Assembly: GCA_029204225.1 (NCBI GenBank)
Contig: CM055111.1
Location: 17,777,019-17,841,018 of the forward strand
Length of the DNA: 64,000 bases
Reading direction: 5' to 3'
Source of the DNA: Diphasiastrum complanatum
Taxonomy: Eukaryota; Streptophyta; Lycopodiopsida; Lycopodiales; Lycopodiaceae
In this document: positions 1 to 10,661 of the stretch, one piece after another
How the letters are laid out: every line of letters begins with the position of its first letter
Numbering within the stretch: the stretch's first letter is position 1
Program-made: the position numbers and the translations under genes
The notes under the pieces: generated by a model
Told to the model about the DNA's origin: nothing
Database searches by the model: none
The model's input: the letters and a program-made list of their open reading frames with translations, nothing else

Positions 1-1536
1 AGGCAAGAAGAGGAATGGATCCAAGCAATGGATCTTGAGTTTGAAGCACTTATGAAGAACAACACATGGAGGTTGGTGGAGCTTCCAAAGGGCAAAAGTG
101 CAATTGGATGCAAATGGATCTTCAAGGTAAAGACAAATCAAGATGGATCTATCAACAAGTTGAAGGCAAGGTTGGTGGCTAAAGGTTATGCTCAAGAGCA
201 TGGCATTGACTATGAGGAAACCTTTGCACCCGTGGCAAAGATGGTGAGCATAAGAGTAATCATTTCCCTTGCAACTCTTTATGGATGGGATCTTTGGCAA
301 TTAGACATTTCTAATGCTTTCTTGAATGGTGATCTTGAAGAGGAAGTCTACATGGAGCAACCCGAGAGCTATGTTTCTCATAGCAAGCCTAATCATGTGT
401 GTTTTCTACAAAAAAGTTTGTATGGTCTTAAGCAAGCACCAAGGAGTTGGTATGCTAGGCTTAACTCTTTTCTACTTTCTCAAAACTTCACTATGAGTGA
501 GTATGATCATTCACTTTACTTTAGAATTAGTGCTAATGATGTTACAATCCTTCTAATTTATGTGGATGACATTATTTTAAGTGGAGGGAACAAGGAAGAT
601 ATAGAAGATATCAAGAAAGCACTAAAAAAGGAATTTGAAGTGCATGATCTTGGTCTTTTGAGCTATATCTTAGGAATAGAAGTAATTAGAACTTCTCAAA
701 TCACTTTTATTTCACAAGAGAAGTATGCTATTTCTATTCTCAATAGATTTCATATGGTAGATGCAAATCCTATTGATACACCTATGGAATCACATGTAAA
801 GCTAACTATAAGAGGTAATGAAAGATCCTTCGAGGACATTACTCTCTATAGGAAGCTAATAGGTTCTCTTATATATCTAACCATCACAAGACCTGATTTA
901 TCTTATTGTGTTGGTAGATTAAGCCAATTCATGCAAGATCCTAGCATAGAACATTGGAAACTAGGAAAGAGGATCTTGAGATACATCTCGGGAACAAAAG
1001 ATTTTGGCATTGTTTATAGAGGCTCATCACCTAACTTATTTGGTTTTTCAGATTCAGATTTTGCAGGAGACCTTATGGATAGAAAATCCATAAATGCACA
1101 TGCTATTTTCATAGGTGATGGAGCTATCTCATGGATGTCGAAGAAACAAGCAACTATATCACTTTCTTCTAGTGAGGCCGAGTACAAAGCTTTGACATCA
1201 TGCACAAAGGAGATGGTGTGGATCAAGAGGATGATTATGGAGCTTCATTTGCTGGATTTTTCAGAGAGTCCAATCATCTTTTGTGACAACCTTTCAGCCC
1301 AAAGTCTAGCAAGCAATCCGGTTTTCCATGCAAGGAGCAAACATATCGAGGTGGCTTACCATTTTGTGAGAGAACAAGTGTTGGCAAAAGAGATCAAGCT
1401 TGAACATGTCCCATCAAAGGAATGTGTGGCTGATATCTTTACCAAAGCATTGGGAAAGGACTTATTTTTCAAGCATAGAACAAGTCTTGGTGTACTTTCT
1501 AAATCTATGCTAAAACTAGTTGAAGAGGGAGTGTGA
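1..1536 (+). CDS. Ty1/copia Pol, reverse transcriptase and RNase H part (5' end outside window)
   Basis: The frame is open from base 1 to a TGA at 1534-1536 (511 codons), so the polyprotein starts upstream of the window. RT hallmarks run in order: KARLVAKGYAQ, FLNGDLEEEVYMEQPE, YGLKQAPRSWY and the catalytic YVDD at 559-570. RNase H follows, with SDSDFAGD, SLSSSEAEYKAL and a C-terminal ARSKHIEV block. The enzyme would copy element RNA into DNA in cytoplasmic particles. The stop codon overlaps the first bases of the 3' LTR, and GAAGAGGGAG just before it is the likely polypurine tract. No internal stop is seen, unlike nearly every other element here, so this is the youngest-looking copy. I call its family A; the tail MLKLVEEGV recurs in the deleted element at 10.66-13.75 kb. 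Confidence 0.93.
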   Translation, partial: RQEEEWIQAMDLEFEALMKNNTWRLVELPKGKSAIGCKWIFKVKTNQDGSINKLKARLVAKGYAQEHGIDYEETFAPVAKMVSIRVIISLATLYGWDLWQLDISNAFLNGDLEEEVYMEQPESYVSHSKPNHVCFLQKSLYGLKQAPRSWYARLNSFLLSQNFTMSEYDHSLYFRISANDVTILLIYVDDIILSGGNKEDIEDIKKALKKEFEVHDLGLLSYILGIEVIRTSQITFISQEKYAISILNRFHMVDANPIDTPMESHVKLTIRGNERSFEDITLYRKLIGSLIYLTITRPDLSYCVGRLSQFMQDPSIEHWKLGKRILRYISGTKDFGIVYRGSSPNLFGFSDSDFAGDLMDRKSINAHAIFIGDGAISWMSKKQATISLSSSEAEYKALTSCTKEMVWIKRMIMELHLLDFSESPIIFCDNLSAQSLASNPVFHARSKHIEVAYHFVREQVLAKEIKLEHVPSKECVADIFTKALGKDLFFKHRTSLGVLSKSMLKLVEEGV

Positions 1537-2184
1537 AAAATTGTCAACTAGTAGTATTTTCCTAACTTGAGATTTTGTAGGCCTATGGCCAAATAAAAGT
1601 TAGAGATAGGTTCATACATGTATGTAGAGGCCCAAAGTATGTGTACACTACTTTTGAGGTCACATTAATTAGAGGAGGTCGAGTGTGGAGCTCTTCTATT
1701 GGCTCATAATTTGGTGCATTCCTATTTGACCAAATTTCTAGGTATATGGGTGAATCCTATTGGACCCCAATTTTAGCCTATCATAAGACAAGTGGCCAAG
1801 AGGCACTATGGCTGCTATAAATAGCCATCTCCACGAGTATGTACACATCTCATTTTCATTCTATTGAATGAATGTTATGCTCTTTGAAGGTCCATCTTCT
1901 TCTCTCTCACTTTTTTGTTCATATCTTGCATTCTAGCCACTAGAATTGTGATTTCTTTGTTGCTATGGCTTCACACGTGTGAAATGCAGGTTGTAGGCTC
2001 TGAAGTACGAACAGGGACAGCAAGTTTCTGTTTGTGGAAGCTTATGATCAGATTTTGATGTTTAGTTGATGTTTAGTATGCTTAACATCACAATTTCTAT
2101 CATTTTTTCAATCTAGATGTGCATAACTTCCATGGCCAAGATCTTTATGAAACTTTAGCATCTTTTGGATCTGAGTTTTTCACA
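1532..2184 (+). repeat. 3' LTR of family A copia
   Basis: It begins TGTGAAAAA directly after the polypurine tract and ends TTTTTCACA, a 9-bp perfect terminal inverted repeat. Length is 653 bp. It contains a TATA-like TATAAATAG near 1816 and the palindrome CACACGTGTG at 1972-1981. The flanking bases at 2185 belong to another LTR, so this element is nested in family B sequence. Its 5' LTR is outside the window. Confidence 0.85.
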
Positions 2185-2700
2185 AAATATATGCAATTGC
2201 TAGATGCATCAAATATACACAGACACAGATAAACAAAATATAGGTACAAAAAAGTCCGCTAGTGAGCGAGACAATTTTGTAAGGAGGATCCGCGGAGATC
2301 CAAGAAGTCCGCTAGTAAGCGAGACACTATTCGTGGGAGAACACTTTTCTGTCACGCCAATGCACTGTGTGGGTCTATCACACAGTGCTTGAAACCAAGA
2401 GGATCAATAGACAATGTTGTATCAACTATGCACATATCATTCTGAATTTTGTCTGATCTTGATTCAATTACTGTTTGCTATTGTTCATGTATCTCATTCA
2501 CTTGTTTTATCTATTCCAAACACTGGTTCAATCTTGTTAAATGCTGAATTAATTTATAACATAGGTCAACAATGTCTGTCTACATTATGGTGAATTGTAG
2601 GAATGATATAGCAAGTAGTGACCAACAACCATCCGAATTGATTTCATTCGCGATTGTTTCATTTCATGTTTTGTTTTTTATTCACGATATTTTCGCTCTC
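2185..2700 (+). repeat. Family B copia 5' LTR, right-hand part (interrupted by family A)
   Basis: This stretch aligns with 5349-5866 and with 21540-22015. It carries a diagnostic pair of 21-bp direct repeats, at 2253-2273 and 2306-2326, each holding GTCCGCTAGT and GCGAGACA. It ends directly at a primer binding site. The left part of the LTR is presumably beyond the family A element, upstream of the window. Confidence 0.75.
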
Positions 2701-2712
2701 TGGTATCAGAGC
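2701..2712 (+). other. Primer binding site, initiator tRNA-Met type
   Basis: TGGTATCAGAGC lies directly at the LTR/internal junction and is complementary to the 3' end of plant initiator tRNA-Met, the usual copia primer. Equivalent sites lie at 55386-55397 and, altered to TGGTATTAGAGC, at 22018-22029. Confidence 0.85.
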
Positions 2713-2808
2713 CTGTCATAGTCTGACATAGCCACAAAGCTATCAGATCCATGAGGCAAAGCATTCATGACAAAGAACCATTAACAAGTGAGAACATAGT
2801 TCACATCA

Positions 2809-3650
2809 ATGGCTTCAATAAGCAGTATACAATCAAAGATCTGCACAATCCTTAACTCATCAGGATCTAACTTCCTAGCATGGAAAGTCAAGACCTCTCT
2901 TATACTAAAGGGAGAAGGATTATTTTCCTAGGTGGATGGAACTGAGGATATGCCTACAATTACAGATAAAGATGTACGTGAATGGAGAGAGAAGAACGAC
3001 AAGGCAGTAGCCATGTTGTCATCATCCATTGAGGATAGCCTGACTCTTGACCTCGCTACACTCTTTAATGCAAGAGAGATGTGAGATACTTTACTCACAA
3101 AATTTCAGACAAAATCACACAATCAGTTCACGTTTCTTGAAGATCAGCTGACAAACCTACAATGGGATGGCAAAGACCTCACCTCCTTTATCAAAAAGAT
3201 GAAGGATCTAATCCATTCATTACACAATTCTGTAGCAGAGAATATAGTATCAGCAGAGAAACAACTCACCTATCTATTAAGAGCTTTACCAAGATCCTTC
3301 CAGACAACCCGAACGCTGCTAGCAAAGGATCTAGCTATGGCACTCTAAAAGACAATGATCGAGATCCAAGAAGAAGTCGAAGATCGTGAGCATCTTGATC
3401 ACAAGGATGCTTCTGACCAAGCTCTCTACAACAACAAGGAGAAGACGAAGAAGTAGTTCAAGCTTAAGAGGGAGTCAGACCGAAAGCATGATCGAGACAA
3501 GCAAGCAGAAGGAGCCAACAAAGGCAAATGGAAAAACAAAGAGAAGTCGAAATAGCAGAATGGCGACAAGAAGACATGCGTGAGATGCAAATGCGAAGGA
3601 CATACTATCGATTCGTGTTGGCTAAATCCGAAAATCGAGTGTATCGTGTT
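2809..3650 (+). pseudogene. Family B copia gag, copy A
   Basis: ATG at 2809 opens a UBN2-type Gag (MASISSIQSKICTILNSSGS, then FLAWKVKTSLILKGEG). The frame is broken by TAG at 2939-2941 and TGA at 3082-3084, both where tryptophan is expected, and by later frame changes. Capsid-like blocks LTNLQWDGKDLTSF, AEKQLTYLLRALP and HLDHKDASDQALY are readable. A zinc knuckle CVRCKCEGHTIDSC (CX2CX4HX4C) sits near 3577-3618. Right after the knuckle the sequence jumps to RNase H, so protease, integrase and RT are deleted. It cannot make a functional capsid protein. The homologous copies are at 55494 and 22131. Confidence 0.85.
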
Positions 3651-3674
3651 ATTCTTGTGATTCATGGTTCTAGA

Positions 3675-4159
3675 TGCTTTCATATAGTGATGCTAGTTGG
3701 GCATCTCTCAAGGACAACTACAAAAGTTTCTCAGGAGGAGGTACCATCGTAGTAGGAGTAGCAATTCTCTAGTTCATCAAAAAGTAGACCATCGTGGCTC
3801 AATCATTTGGCGAAGTAGAATACGTAACAACAACAAAGATGGAAAATGAAATCACTTGGCTCAAATAGTTCTTTGACGAACTAGGTGAAATGAGAAATGA
3901 ACCTCTGATTTTGCAGATGGAAAATACATCTGCAATACACCTGACAAAGGATCTCGTGTTTCACTCAAGAAAGAAACACATTGCAATCAAGTACCACTTG
4001 ATAAGGGATCTGATCAAAAAGAAGAAGCTGCAGACTACTTTCATTGGAACGAAGAAGGCGGTTGTTGACATCTTTACAAAGGCATTATACAAAGGTCTGT
4101 TCGAGAAACATAGGAGAAGTCTTGGAGTGATCAAGCTATCACGCTTTGAGAAGAACTGA
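3675..4159 (+). pseudogene. Family B copia RNase H remnant, copy A
   Basis: The readable protein runs YSDASWASL, then a GGG block, VAQSFGEVEYV, LQMENTSAIHLTKD, FHSRKKHIAIKYH, then DIFTKALYKGLFEKH and a TGA at 4157-4159. This is the C-terminal copia RNase H and tail. Two TAG codons near 3770-3790 and another near 3867 replace W or Q residues; the copy B sequence has sense codons at the first two positions. The gene is fused to the gag zinc knuckle by a large deletion. GAAGAAACAAAA just after the stop is a plausible polypurine tract before the LTR. Confidence 0.85.
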
Positions 4160-4169
4160 AGAAACAAAA

Positions 4170-5866
4170 TGTTTCTGCTACCAAAGCTCTACTAGCTCTT
4201 GACTCCAAATCTGACAAAAAGACATGAAAAAAAAATGTTCGCAAACAACACGAACAATAGGAGAATGTCAAACGACGCAAAAGGAAAATGTTTGCGACAC
4301 AATAGGAGAAGGTCAAATGACACAAAACTCTTGAATTTCACACGTGTGGACTGTCCACTTCATGTACTTGTGATCTCCTAAGGTGTGTAGATGCACCAAG
4401 ATCAAGACTAGATTGAGATTCAAGATCAATCTTGAATCCTATGGCAAAAACACACTACTACATGCATTCAATCACTTCCAACTCTCACTCACACGTGTGG
4501 GAAGTGTTCCAAAAGTATTCTAAGTAAAAACAAGCTGCTCTCCTTGGGTAGAGAGAGAAAAACCATCAAGAGCTCTCGGGTAGAGAGAGAAAGCTAGAAA
4601 TTCAATGACACTCAAAATCCACTCAATCTCAAAATCAATTTGATCCAAAAGGAGGAGTACAATGATACTAATAGATTCATGAGCTACCACTATGCTTAAC
4701 TATGATTGGATCACACTTTGCCACCTCTTAATCCTATTGGACCATTGATCCATGCACCTCTAAATTCTATTGGACTATATTCAAGCACACCTCAATTTTC
4801 TATTGGACCTCACAGGGTTCCACCTCTAAATCCTATTGGACCTCTTAAGCTTCATCAAACAAAAGCATGACACTTGTCTACACTCTAATTGGCACAAGTT
4901 TGGCTCTATTTTGGCTCAATATTGGCATTACAAGTGGAAATGGATAATTTGCCATCTATGCCAAATTTGACCCTATCCACATCCTACACCTAAATGCTTG
5001 ACTATGAAATTCTATGAGACCCCTATATCAAACATTTTGATTTACTTTACAATTCTCCACACGTGGGAACATCCTCCACGCATGTGAGATTCACTTACAA
5101 ACTTCTATCATAAAAAATACCAAGCTAGATTTTTGCCAATTTCTCACAAAAACGACACGAAACTCTTCGTGACACGAAACCTTTGCGTTCCAAAGGACCA
5201 AGAAGATCAAACAAACACCATGAAGTACTAATCTTTGACATGATATGGTGACATCAACAGAAGAGCGTTAGGACATGCCTAATCCACCACTCTTGTAATC
5301 TAAGATTAGTTATAGATTGTTTAATCTATCTAGTCAAAAATGTTACTTTGAATATATGCAATTGCTAGATGCATCAAATATATACAAACACAGATAGACA
5401 AAATATAGAACATAAAAGTCCTCTAGTGAGCGAGACAATTTTGTAAGCAGGATCCACGGAGATCCAAGAAGTCCGCTAGTAAGCGAGACACTGTTCGTGG
5501 GAGAACATCGCTTCTGTCATGCCACTACACTGTGTGGGTCTGTCACACAGTGCTTGAAACTAAGAGGATCAGTAGACAATGTTATAGTTGTTATGCACAT
5601 ATCATTCTGAATTTTGTCTGATCGATTGAATATTGTCTACTGTTGTTCGTGTATCTCATTCACTTGTTTTATCTATTCCACACATTGGTTCAATCTTGTT
5701 GAATGCTGAATTAATTTAGAACGTAGGTCAACAGTGTCTGACTACATTCTGGAGGATTTTAGGAATGATATAGTAGGCAGTGACTAGCAATGATATCCGA
5801 ACTCCATCCGAATTGATTTCATTCCCGATTGTTTTGCTTCGCGTTTCATATTTTGCTTCGCGAAAA
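4170..5866 (+). repeat. Family B 3' LTR, interrupted
   Basis: It starts TGTTTCTGCTACC after the polypurine tract and resumes after an insert at about 4333-5153. Without the insert the LTR is about 880 bp, like the family B LTR at 21122-22015. The paired 21-bp repeats recur at 5417-5437 and 5470-5490. The downstream end meets an integrase fragment from a copia element rather than ordinary flanking DNA, which implies rearrangement. Confidence 0.7.
4333..5153 (-). repeat. LTR-like insertion inside family B 3' LTR (possible solo LTR)
   Basis: On the minus strand it opens TGTGAGAAATTGG, like family A LTR starts, and it carries CACACGTGTG at 4339-4348 and 4490-4499. The host LTR is resumed on both sides. 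A 14-bp direct repeat GACACRAAACTCTT borders it at 4319-4332 and 5154-5167. The left end lacks a clear TG terminus, so the exact limits are uncertain and the 14-bp repeat is too long for a normal copia target duplication. No coding sequence is present. Confidence 0.5.
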
Positions 5867-6254
5867 AGTGAAAGCACTCCGAACTAATGGTGGTGGCGAA
5901 TACCTCTCTAACGAGATGTCTGACTACATGGATAAACATGGTATTAGAAGATAGTTCACCACTTCCTATTTACCTCAATAGGACAAAATTGCAGAAAGGA
6001 AGAATCGAACTCTTCTCAACTCAGCTAGATCCATGCTACATCAAGCGCACCTACTTGCAAAGTTTTGGAAAAAGCTATTGCCATAGCCTATTACTTACAG
6101 AATAGATCCAACACCAAAGTTGTCAACAACAAAGCTCCTTATGAAGTTTGGCATGGACACAAGCCTAGTATCAGCCATTTAAAAATCTTTGGTTGTGTAT
6201 GTTTTGTTCACATGCCTAAACAACTTAGGAAGAAGCTGGATCATAGGACAAATA
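5865..6254 (+). pseudogene. Copia integrase core fragment, copy A
   Basis: The text reads KVKALRTNGGGEYLSNEM, then SYLPQ, AERKNRTLLNSARSML, LAKFWKKAIA, then NRSNTKVV, PYEVWHGHKPSISHLKIFGC. This is the copia integrase core, including the D of LRTNGGGEY (normally LRSDNGGEF, so here D is replaced) and the E of AERKN. Two in-frame TAG codons (near 5952 and 5979) and a frame change near 6066 break it. It lies after an LTR end, detached from any gag or RT, and is present in the same form in copy B. Confidence 0.8.
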
Positions 6255-6490
6255 ATGATTGCCAAGTGAAGATCTTCAAGAATCCTGTCACATGCAAACC
6301 AAAAGGACACCTATGGAGCATGAACCACCCAACCAATATGGAGAGGCTAGTCAATACCCTAACCAATCCACCTCCAAGCCATAGTGAAGAACACAAGAGA
6401 GGAGAGGAGAAGCTGGCTCAAGAGTCACAATTCACAATAGGAGGATGGGCGATTTCCAATGGACTTATTCTTCTCAAGAGATAGAATATT
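6255..6490 (+). repeat. Unclassified repeat segment shared by copy A, copy B and 20.74-20.84 kb
   Basis: About 230 bp follow the integrase fragment. The copy B counterpart is 57013-57280, and the first 85 bases recur in inverse orientation at 20741-20835. Its open frame is continuous with the integrase scrap but its protein is not recognised. It may be the edge of another retroelement. Confidence 0.4.
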
Positions 6491-6494
6491 CCTC

Positions 6495-6735
6495 CTAGGA
6501 ATCCTATGCAACCTAAATTGAGCTATTGACCTTGTATTCTTGCATTAAAGTAGTCTTCACCATGCATGTGCTACTATGTCCAATTATAGGTCCGATCCCT
6601 CATATGACTATTAATTACTTAATACGAACACGTCCAAAATGACGTAGCATAACTAATAGCCACATACAACTGGAGTGACCGGCTATTCACGGCAGGAATT
6701 ATTCTGATTCCCTTGTACAGGACATGGACGTAACA
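6495..6735 (-). repeat. 3' LTR of gypsy family G, copy A (truncated)
   Basis: Read on the minus strand it starts TGTTACGTCCATGTCC after a polypurine tract (CAAGGGAGGGAGAA, 6736-6749). A related LTR in the opposite orientation lies at 52514-52735 and the copy B equivalent ends at 57495. The distal end is not clear and seems truncated where it meets the segment at 6490. Confidence 0.65.
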
Positions 6736-6749
6736 TTCTCCCTCCCTTG

Positions 6750-7051
6750 AACCACTTCTCTAGAAGTGAAACCTAGAAAATTTCTTCTTTATGCTTTTGA
6801 CCCACTCCCATGAATCATCATCCTCAATTTGTCCCTTCCACCTGTTCAGACAATCAGAGATAGAACGATTTCTCAATTGTTTATCTCTGGTTCAGATTAC
6901 TTTTTCAAGTTCCAAAGGAACACTAAGCGCTAAGTCTTTCAAATGGATAAGATCTTCCTCTGAACCAACTATGTCACCTTCATGTAAACTTAATTCAAGA
7001 TGGCTTACATGAAACACATGGTGAGCTGTAGACTTGTTCTGAAGATATAGT
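6750..7051. other. Non-coding 3' part of gypsy family G
   Basis: This stretch lies between the Pol C-terminus and the polypurine tract on the minus strand. I see scattered homology to copy B (57510-57843) and no supportable gene. Confidence 0.5.
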
Positions 7052-9640
7052 TCATAAGCTAAAGAACCAATTTTTTTTTATAATCCGAAACGGTCCACAA
7101 TATCTCGTAGACAATTTACAATGCTTCCTCGTACGCATAGTCTTAGGATCCTTAGGTATTCTAAGATATACCCATTCATTAAAATCTCTGGGAGACCTCT
7201 TAAGATTTGCGTAGTGCTTAGCTCTATCCTGAGCACTCCGGATACAATCACGGGCCACTTGCAACATTTCATGCATATCATGCAAGAAATCCGCAACTTT
7301 CTGAATCTTAACAGACTTTGTCTTCACATTTACCGAAGATCTGGATTGAAAACCGTACATCAGCATAAACAGGCTATAACCTATAGTAGAATATTTCCTT
7401 CTATTATAAGCAAACTCAATCAAAGGAACATAATCTTTCCACTAAGATTGCTTGTGAGACACATATGTTCTCAACATATCCTCCATAGTCTGATTAGTTC
7501 TCTCAGTCTGGCCATCTGATTCAGGATGACCAGAAAAACTAAAACTAAGCGAGGATTCAAGCTTATGAAATATAGCTGACCAAAAGTGACTTGTAAATTT
7601 AGGATCTCTATCACTAACTATATCTCTTGGCAATTCTTGAAGCCTAAATAATCTTTCCACAAAGATCTGGGCTAAACTTGAAGCCTTAGCAGTTGACTTG
7701 ACTAGTATAAAAGTAGCTAACTTTGTCAACCTGTCTACCACAACTCAAATAGAATTATTTTGACGTTGGGTCCTTGGAAGTCCAACCACAAAATCCATAT
7801 ATATATTTTTCCATCGTTTATGAGGGACATCTAGGGGATGTAACAATCCTCTAGTCTTTTAAGTGTTTAGCTTTGGCTAATTGACAAGGTCTACATTTAA
7901 CCACAGAAGACTCGACAAATGGCTTAAGTTTCAGCCTATAAAACTTTCTTCTTCATAAAAAATTTTCTTCTTTAACTCGTCATCCATTGGTACACAAATT
8001 TTTCCATTCTGAAATAGTGAACCACCTCAGATAGAGAACTGTTCCGCTATCTTCTTATCTTTCCTAGGAACCTGAGACCCTTGTGAGTAAATCTCTATTC
8101 CATTCTCATTTTTGCCTATCTCCACCATCTTCTAGATGGGACCAAAATGAGAATCTTCTTCTCAACGAAAGATACAGATTAGTGAAAATCTGGGTGAATG
8201 AAAGTTCATTTAGTTTACCAATTCGACTAAGTGCATCCGCAACTTGGTTAGAGCTGCCCTTGACAATCGGATCTCATGATCAAATTCCTATATAAGCTCA
8301 GCCCATCAAGATTTATGATCCCTCATATCACTCTGATTACGAAAGTACTTCAAAGTCTGCGGCATTGGCCACTCAAGCATTGTCTTGACCTTACTCTCAT
8401 CAATCTCCAACCCAGTACAGGTGATCTTATGACCGAGGTACAACAACTCATGCTTAAAGAATTCACATTTAGATTCCTTACCATAAACTTTCTCTCGTCT
8501 GAGAATATCTAAGAGAGTCTTGAGATTACTCAAATGCTTCGTAAGTGTCCTATTGTAGATGAGAATATCATCCAAGAATATAGCCACAAACTTCCCTAGA
8601 TATGGATGAAAAAGATCATTCATCATCTGTTGGAACGTAGCTGGTGCATTCGTCAACCCAAAAAGAAGCATGAAAAATTCATAATGACCGAATCTCGTCC
8701 AAAAATCAGTCTTTTGCACGTCATCCAGATGAATCCTAATTTGATGATAACCGGTTCTAAGATCCATCTTTGTGAAGTATTTTGCTCCACCTAATCGATC
8801 TACCAGATCATCCATATGAGGCAAAGGATATTTATTTTTAATAGTTACCTTATTCGACCCCTTGTAGTCCACACAGAACCTGAAGCCTCCATCTTTCTTC
8901 GATTTAAGAAGAATAGGAGCACTCCAAGGTGACTTACTTGGCTGAATATGACCCATCTTTAGATAATTTTCAATTTTCTTAGTAATCTCTATCTCTTTTT
9001 TCTGAGAAAACCTGTAAGGTTTTCTACTACTTGTAAGGTTGTCTACTACCTAGAATTACCAAACAATGTAACTATTTCTTTACCCTCCTGAAAGGAGAGA
9101 ACATGCTTCTCAAAATCTATCTCAGAATGCTTATTAAATAACCACTCGTATCCTAGAATTATGTCCGTATGTGCTAAATCTAAAACATGAAAATCAATTA
9201 ACTCTCTATAATCTTGGATCCAAATTGGGAGCCTTGGAGCTTTAGCATCTCACGTTTCCAACTCTGCACCTAAAGCCAGATATACTCGATATCTATGGTT
9301 ACTGACTTCAATTTTGAGGCCGAGTTTCTGCACAAGGCTAGAGTTAATAAATTATGAGTAGATCCATTGTCCACTAAAATACTAACTTCATGTCCATTTA
9401 CAGTGCCTTTCAATTGAAATAAATTAGTTGGCAAGAATGAGGTAGTACTAAGAGAACAATCGCACTCCTAATTAACTATATTGATTTCTAGCTTAAGATT
9501 TTCTTTACTTGACATCTCAATCACTTGAGCTACGCCTTTCTGTCGCTCAAGGCATAATTTCATAACATGTCCAAGCTTACTACAATGATCTCTCCTCCAA
9601 TAGAAAACATAAATACATTTCTACCCAAAAAAGGTAGTGT
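7052..9640 (-). pseudogene. Ty3/gypsy pol, family G, copy A (protease, RT, integrase)
   Basis: Reading from 9640 down: a zinc-knuckle half (CSKLGHVMKLC), a protease remnant (SILVD near 9385), RT at 8956-8306 ([55 protein letters not shown], catalytic FLDDIL), then integrase at 7741-7442 (MVDRLTKLATFI, IVSDRDPKFTSHFW, ESDGQTERTNQTMED) and an integrase C-terminal part at 7423-7052 (IEFAYNRRKYS, then PFRI). The YxDD-type active site appears as FLDD, normal for gypsy. Stops and frameshifts separate the blocks. Between protease and RT, about 300 bp present in copy B (59715-60000) are missing here. The element is dead but its order PR-RT-IN is typical of Ty3/gypsy. Confidence 0.88.
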
Positions 9641-9910
9641 CCTTGAAAGTCTATGTTGTACCACCAAACCATGCTTTTAGCCTTATTCGATATGTCGGAG
9701 CCACCTATTGAGCGATTCTCGAGTATTTCTATAGACTGTGTAGAAACACAAATAAAACTACAAAACTGGATAATGAAGAGATCTAGATTAAGGATCGATT
9801 ATTCAGATGAATCAATTTTGATAGTAGAACAATCCAACATTTTAATGTACTTATCAATATTATGACTAATACAAAAATCTCTTTGCCTTTTAGAAACGGT
9901 AAATTTTGAC

Positions 9911-9932
9911 CCAAGATTGCTCTAATATGACA
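9911..9932 (-). other. Probable primer binding site of gypsy family G
   Basis: On the minus strand the bases before the gag remnant read TATTAGAGCAATCTTGG, close to TGGTATCAGAGC extended by AATCTTGG. The copy B equivalent (60856-60872) reads TACTAGAGCAATCTTGG. No convincing 5' LTR follows at higher coordinates, so the element seems truncated here. Confidence 0.5.
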
Positions 9933-9934
9933 CT

Positions 9935-10317
9935 TGGAAGAGAACTAGCAACTCAAAGAATGGAACCGCCAAACATAAAATGCAAGTCAAGGCCAAATGC
10001 CACTTTGAACCTTAATACCAATGCAAATCTTTTGATGGAAGTTTACAAATGGCAAAGGAATTTCAATTTTCATGACGTGTCAAAAAACTAACGGTCAGAG
10101 ACTAAAATGATTAGATTCTAGCCCTTCAGACAGCTTTAAAAATTAGGCACATGGGCTAGTTGTGCTGAAGTGTCAGCCTTTAATTGGATTACATATATTA
10201 TATTCACAAGAAATTAGGAGCTAGATTCACCTTTTGCCAAGTGTCAAAAAGTCAATGGTGGGTAGCAATGATACAAAGGTAAAAGTGAAAATGTGAGAGT
10301 ATGATGGAGGGGGTCTA
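9935..10317. other. Non-coding stretch between gypsy G and the SET-like gene
   Basis: I see no gene. It is conserved in copy B (60874-61263). It may hold a 5' LTR remnant of the gypsy or the 3' untranslated region of the SET-like gene. Confidence 0.4.
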
Positions 10318-10656
10318 CTAAATCTGAGACACATGGTAGTAGGTACCTAAATTGAAAAGTGCTTGTTGAAGGTCTGCAACTTGCTTTTCCATTGGGGAAA
10401 AATAATGGTCGAAGAAGAGGCTGATGAAAGATCCATATTGCTTGTACAATTCTTTCATAAAAAATGGTAGTCATGAATTGATGTTTGTATATAAATGCTC
10501 TAAATGAAGTAGTCGGCATGAATATTGACACATGTCTCTGGGCATACTCTTGACCAAAATATATTTCTTCAAATTTGGTCAATACCTCATTCATAGGTGG
10601 TTGTAGATATTCGACCTGATTGATCTCTAAAATGGACTCTCATTTTGAAATATAAA
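10318..10656 (-). pseudogene. SET-like gene copy A, C-terminal coding part
   Basis: On the minus strand, text continuing from the other side of the inserted element reads ISKRESILEINQVEYLQPPM, then NEVLTKFEEIY. A later frame reads KELYKQYGSFISLFFDHYF, SPMEKQVADLQQALFNLG, and stops at TAG 10318-10320. An in-frame TGA before the KELYKQ block and a frame change break it. The aromatic and helical pattern looks like genuine protein but I do not recognise the family. In copy B the same region is 61264-61606, without the element. Confidence 0.55.
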
Positions 10657-10661
10657 ATTTG
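10657..10661. repeat. Target site duplication ATTTG, left copy
   Basis: ATTTG borders the element at 10662 and is repeated at 13750-13754. The unoccupied copy B locus has a single ATTTG at 61602-61606. Confidence 0.9.

Noticed and set aside
2253-2326. CRISPR-like repeat pair (21-bp repeats 53 bp apart)
   Set aside because: Only two units, located in an LTR and conserved with it in three copies; not an array.
2204-2392. Small plus-strand frame in the family B LTR
   Set aside because: Falls wholly within LTR sequence and is not conserved as a frame between the LTR copies.
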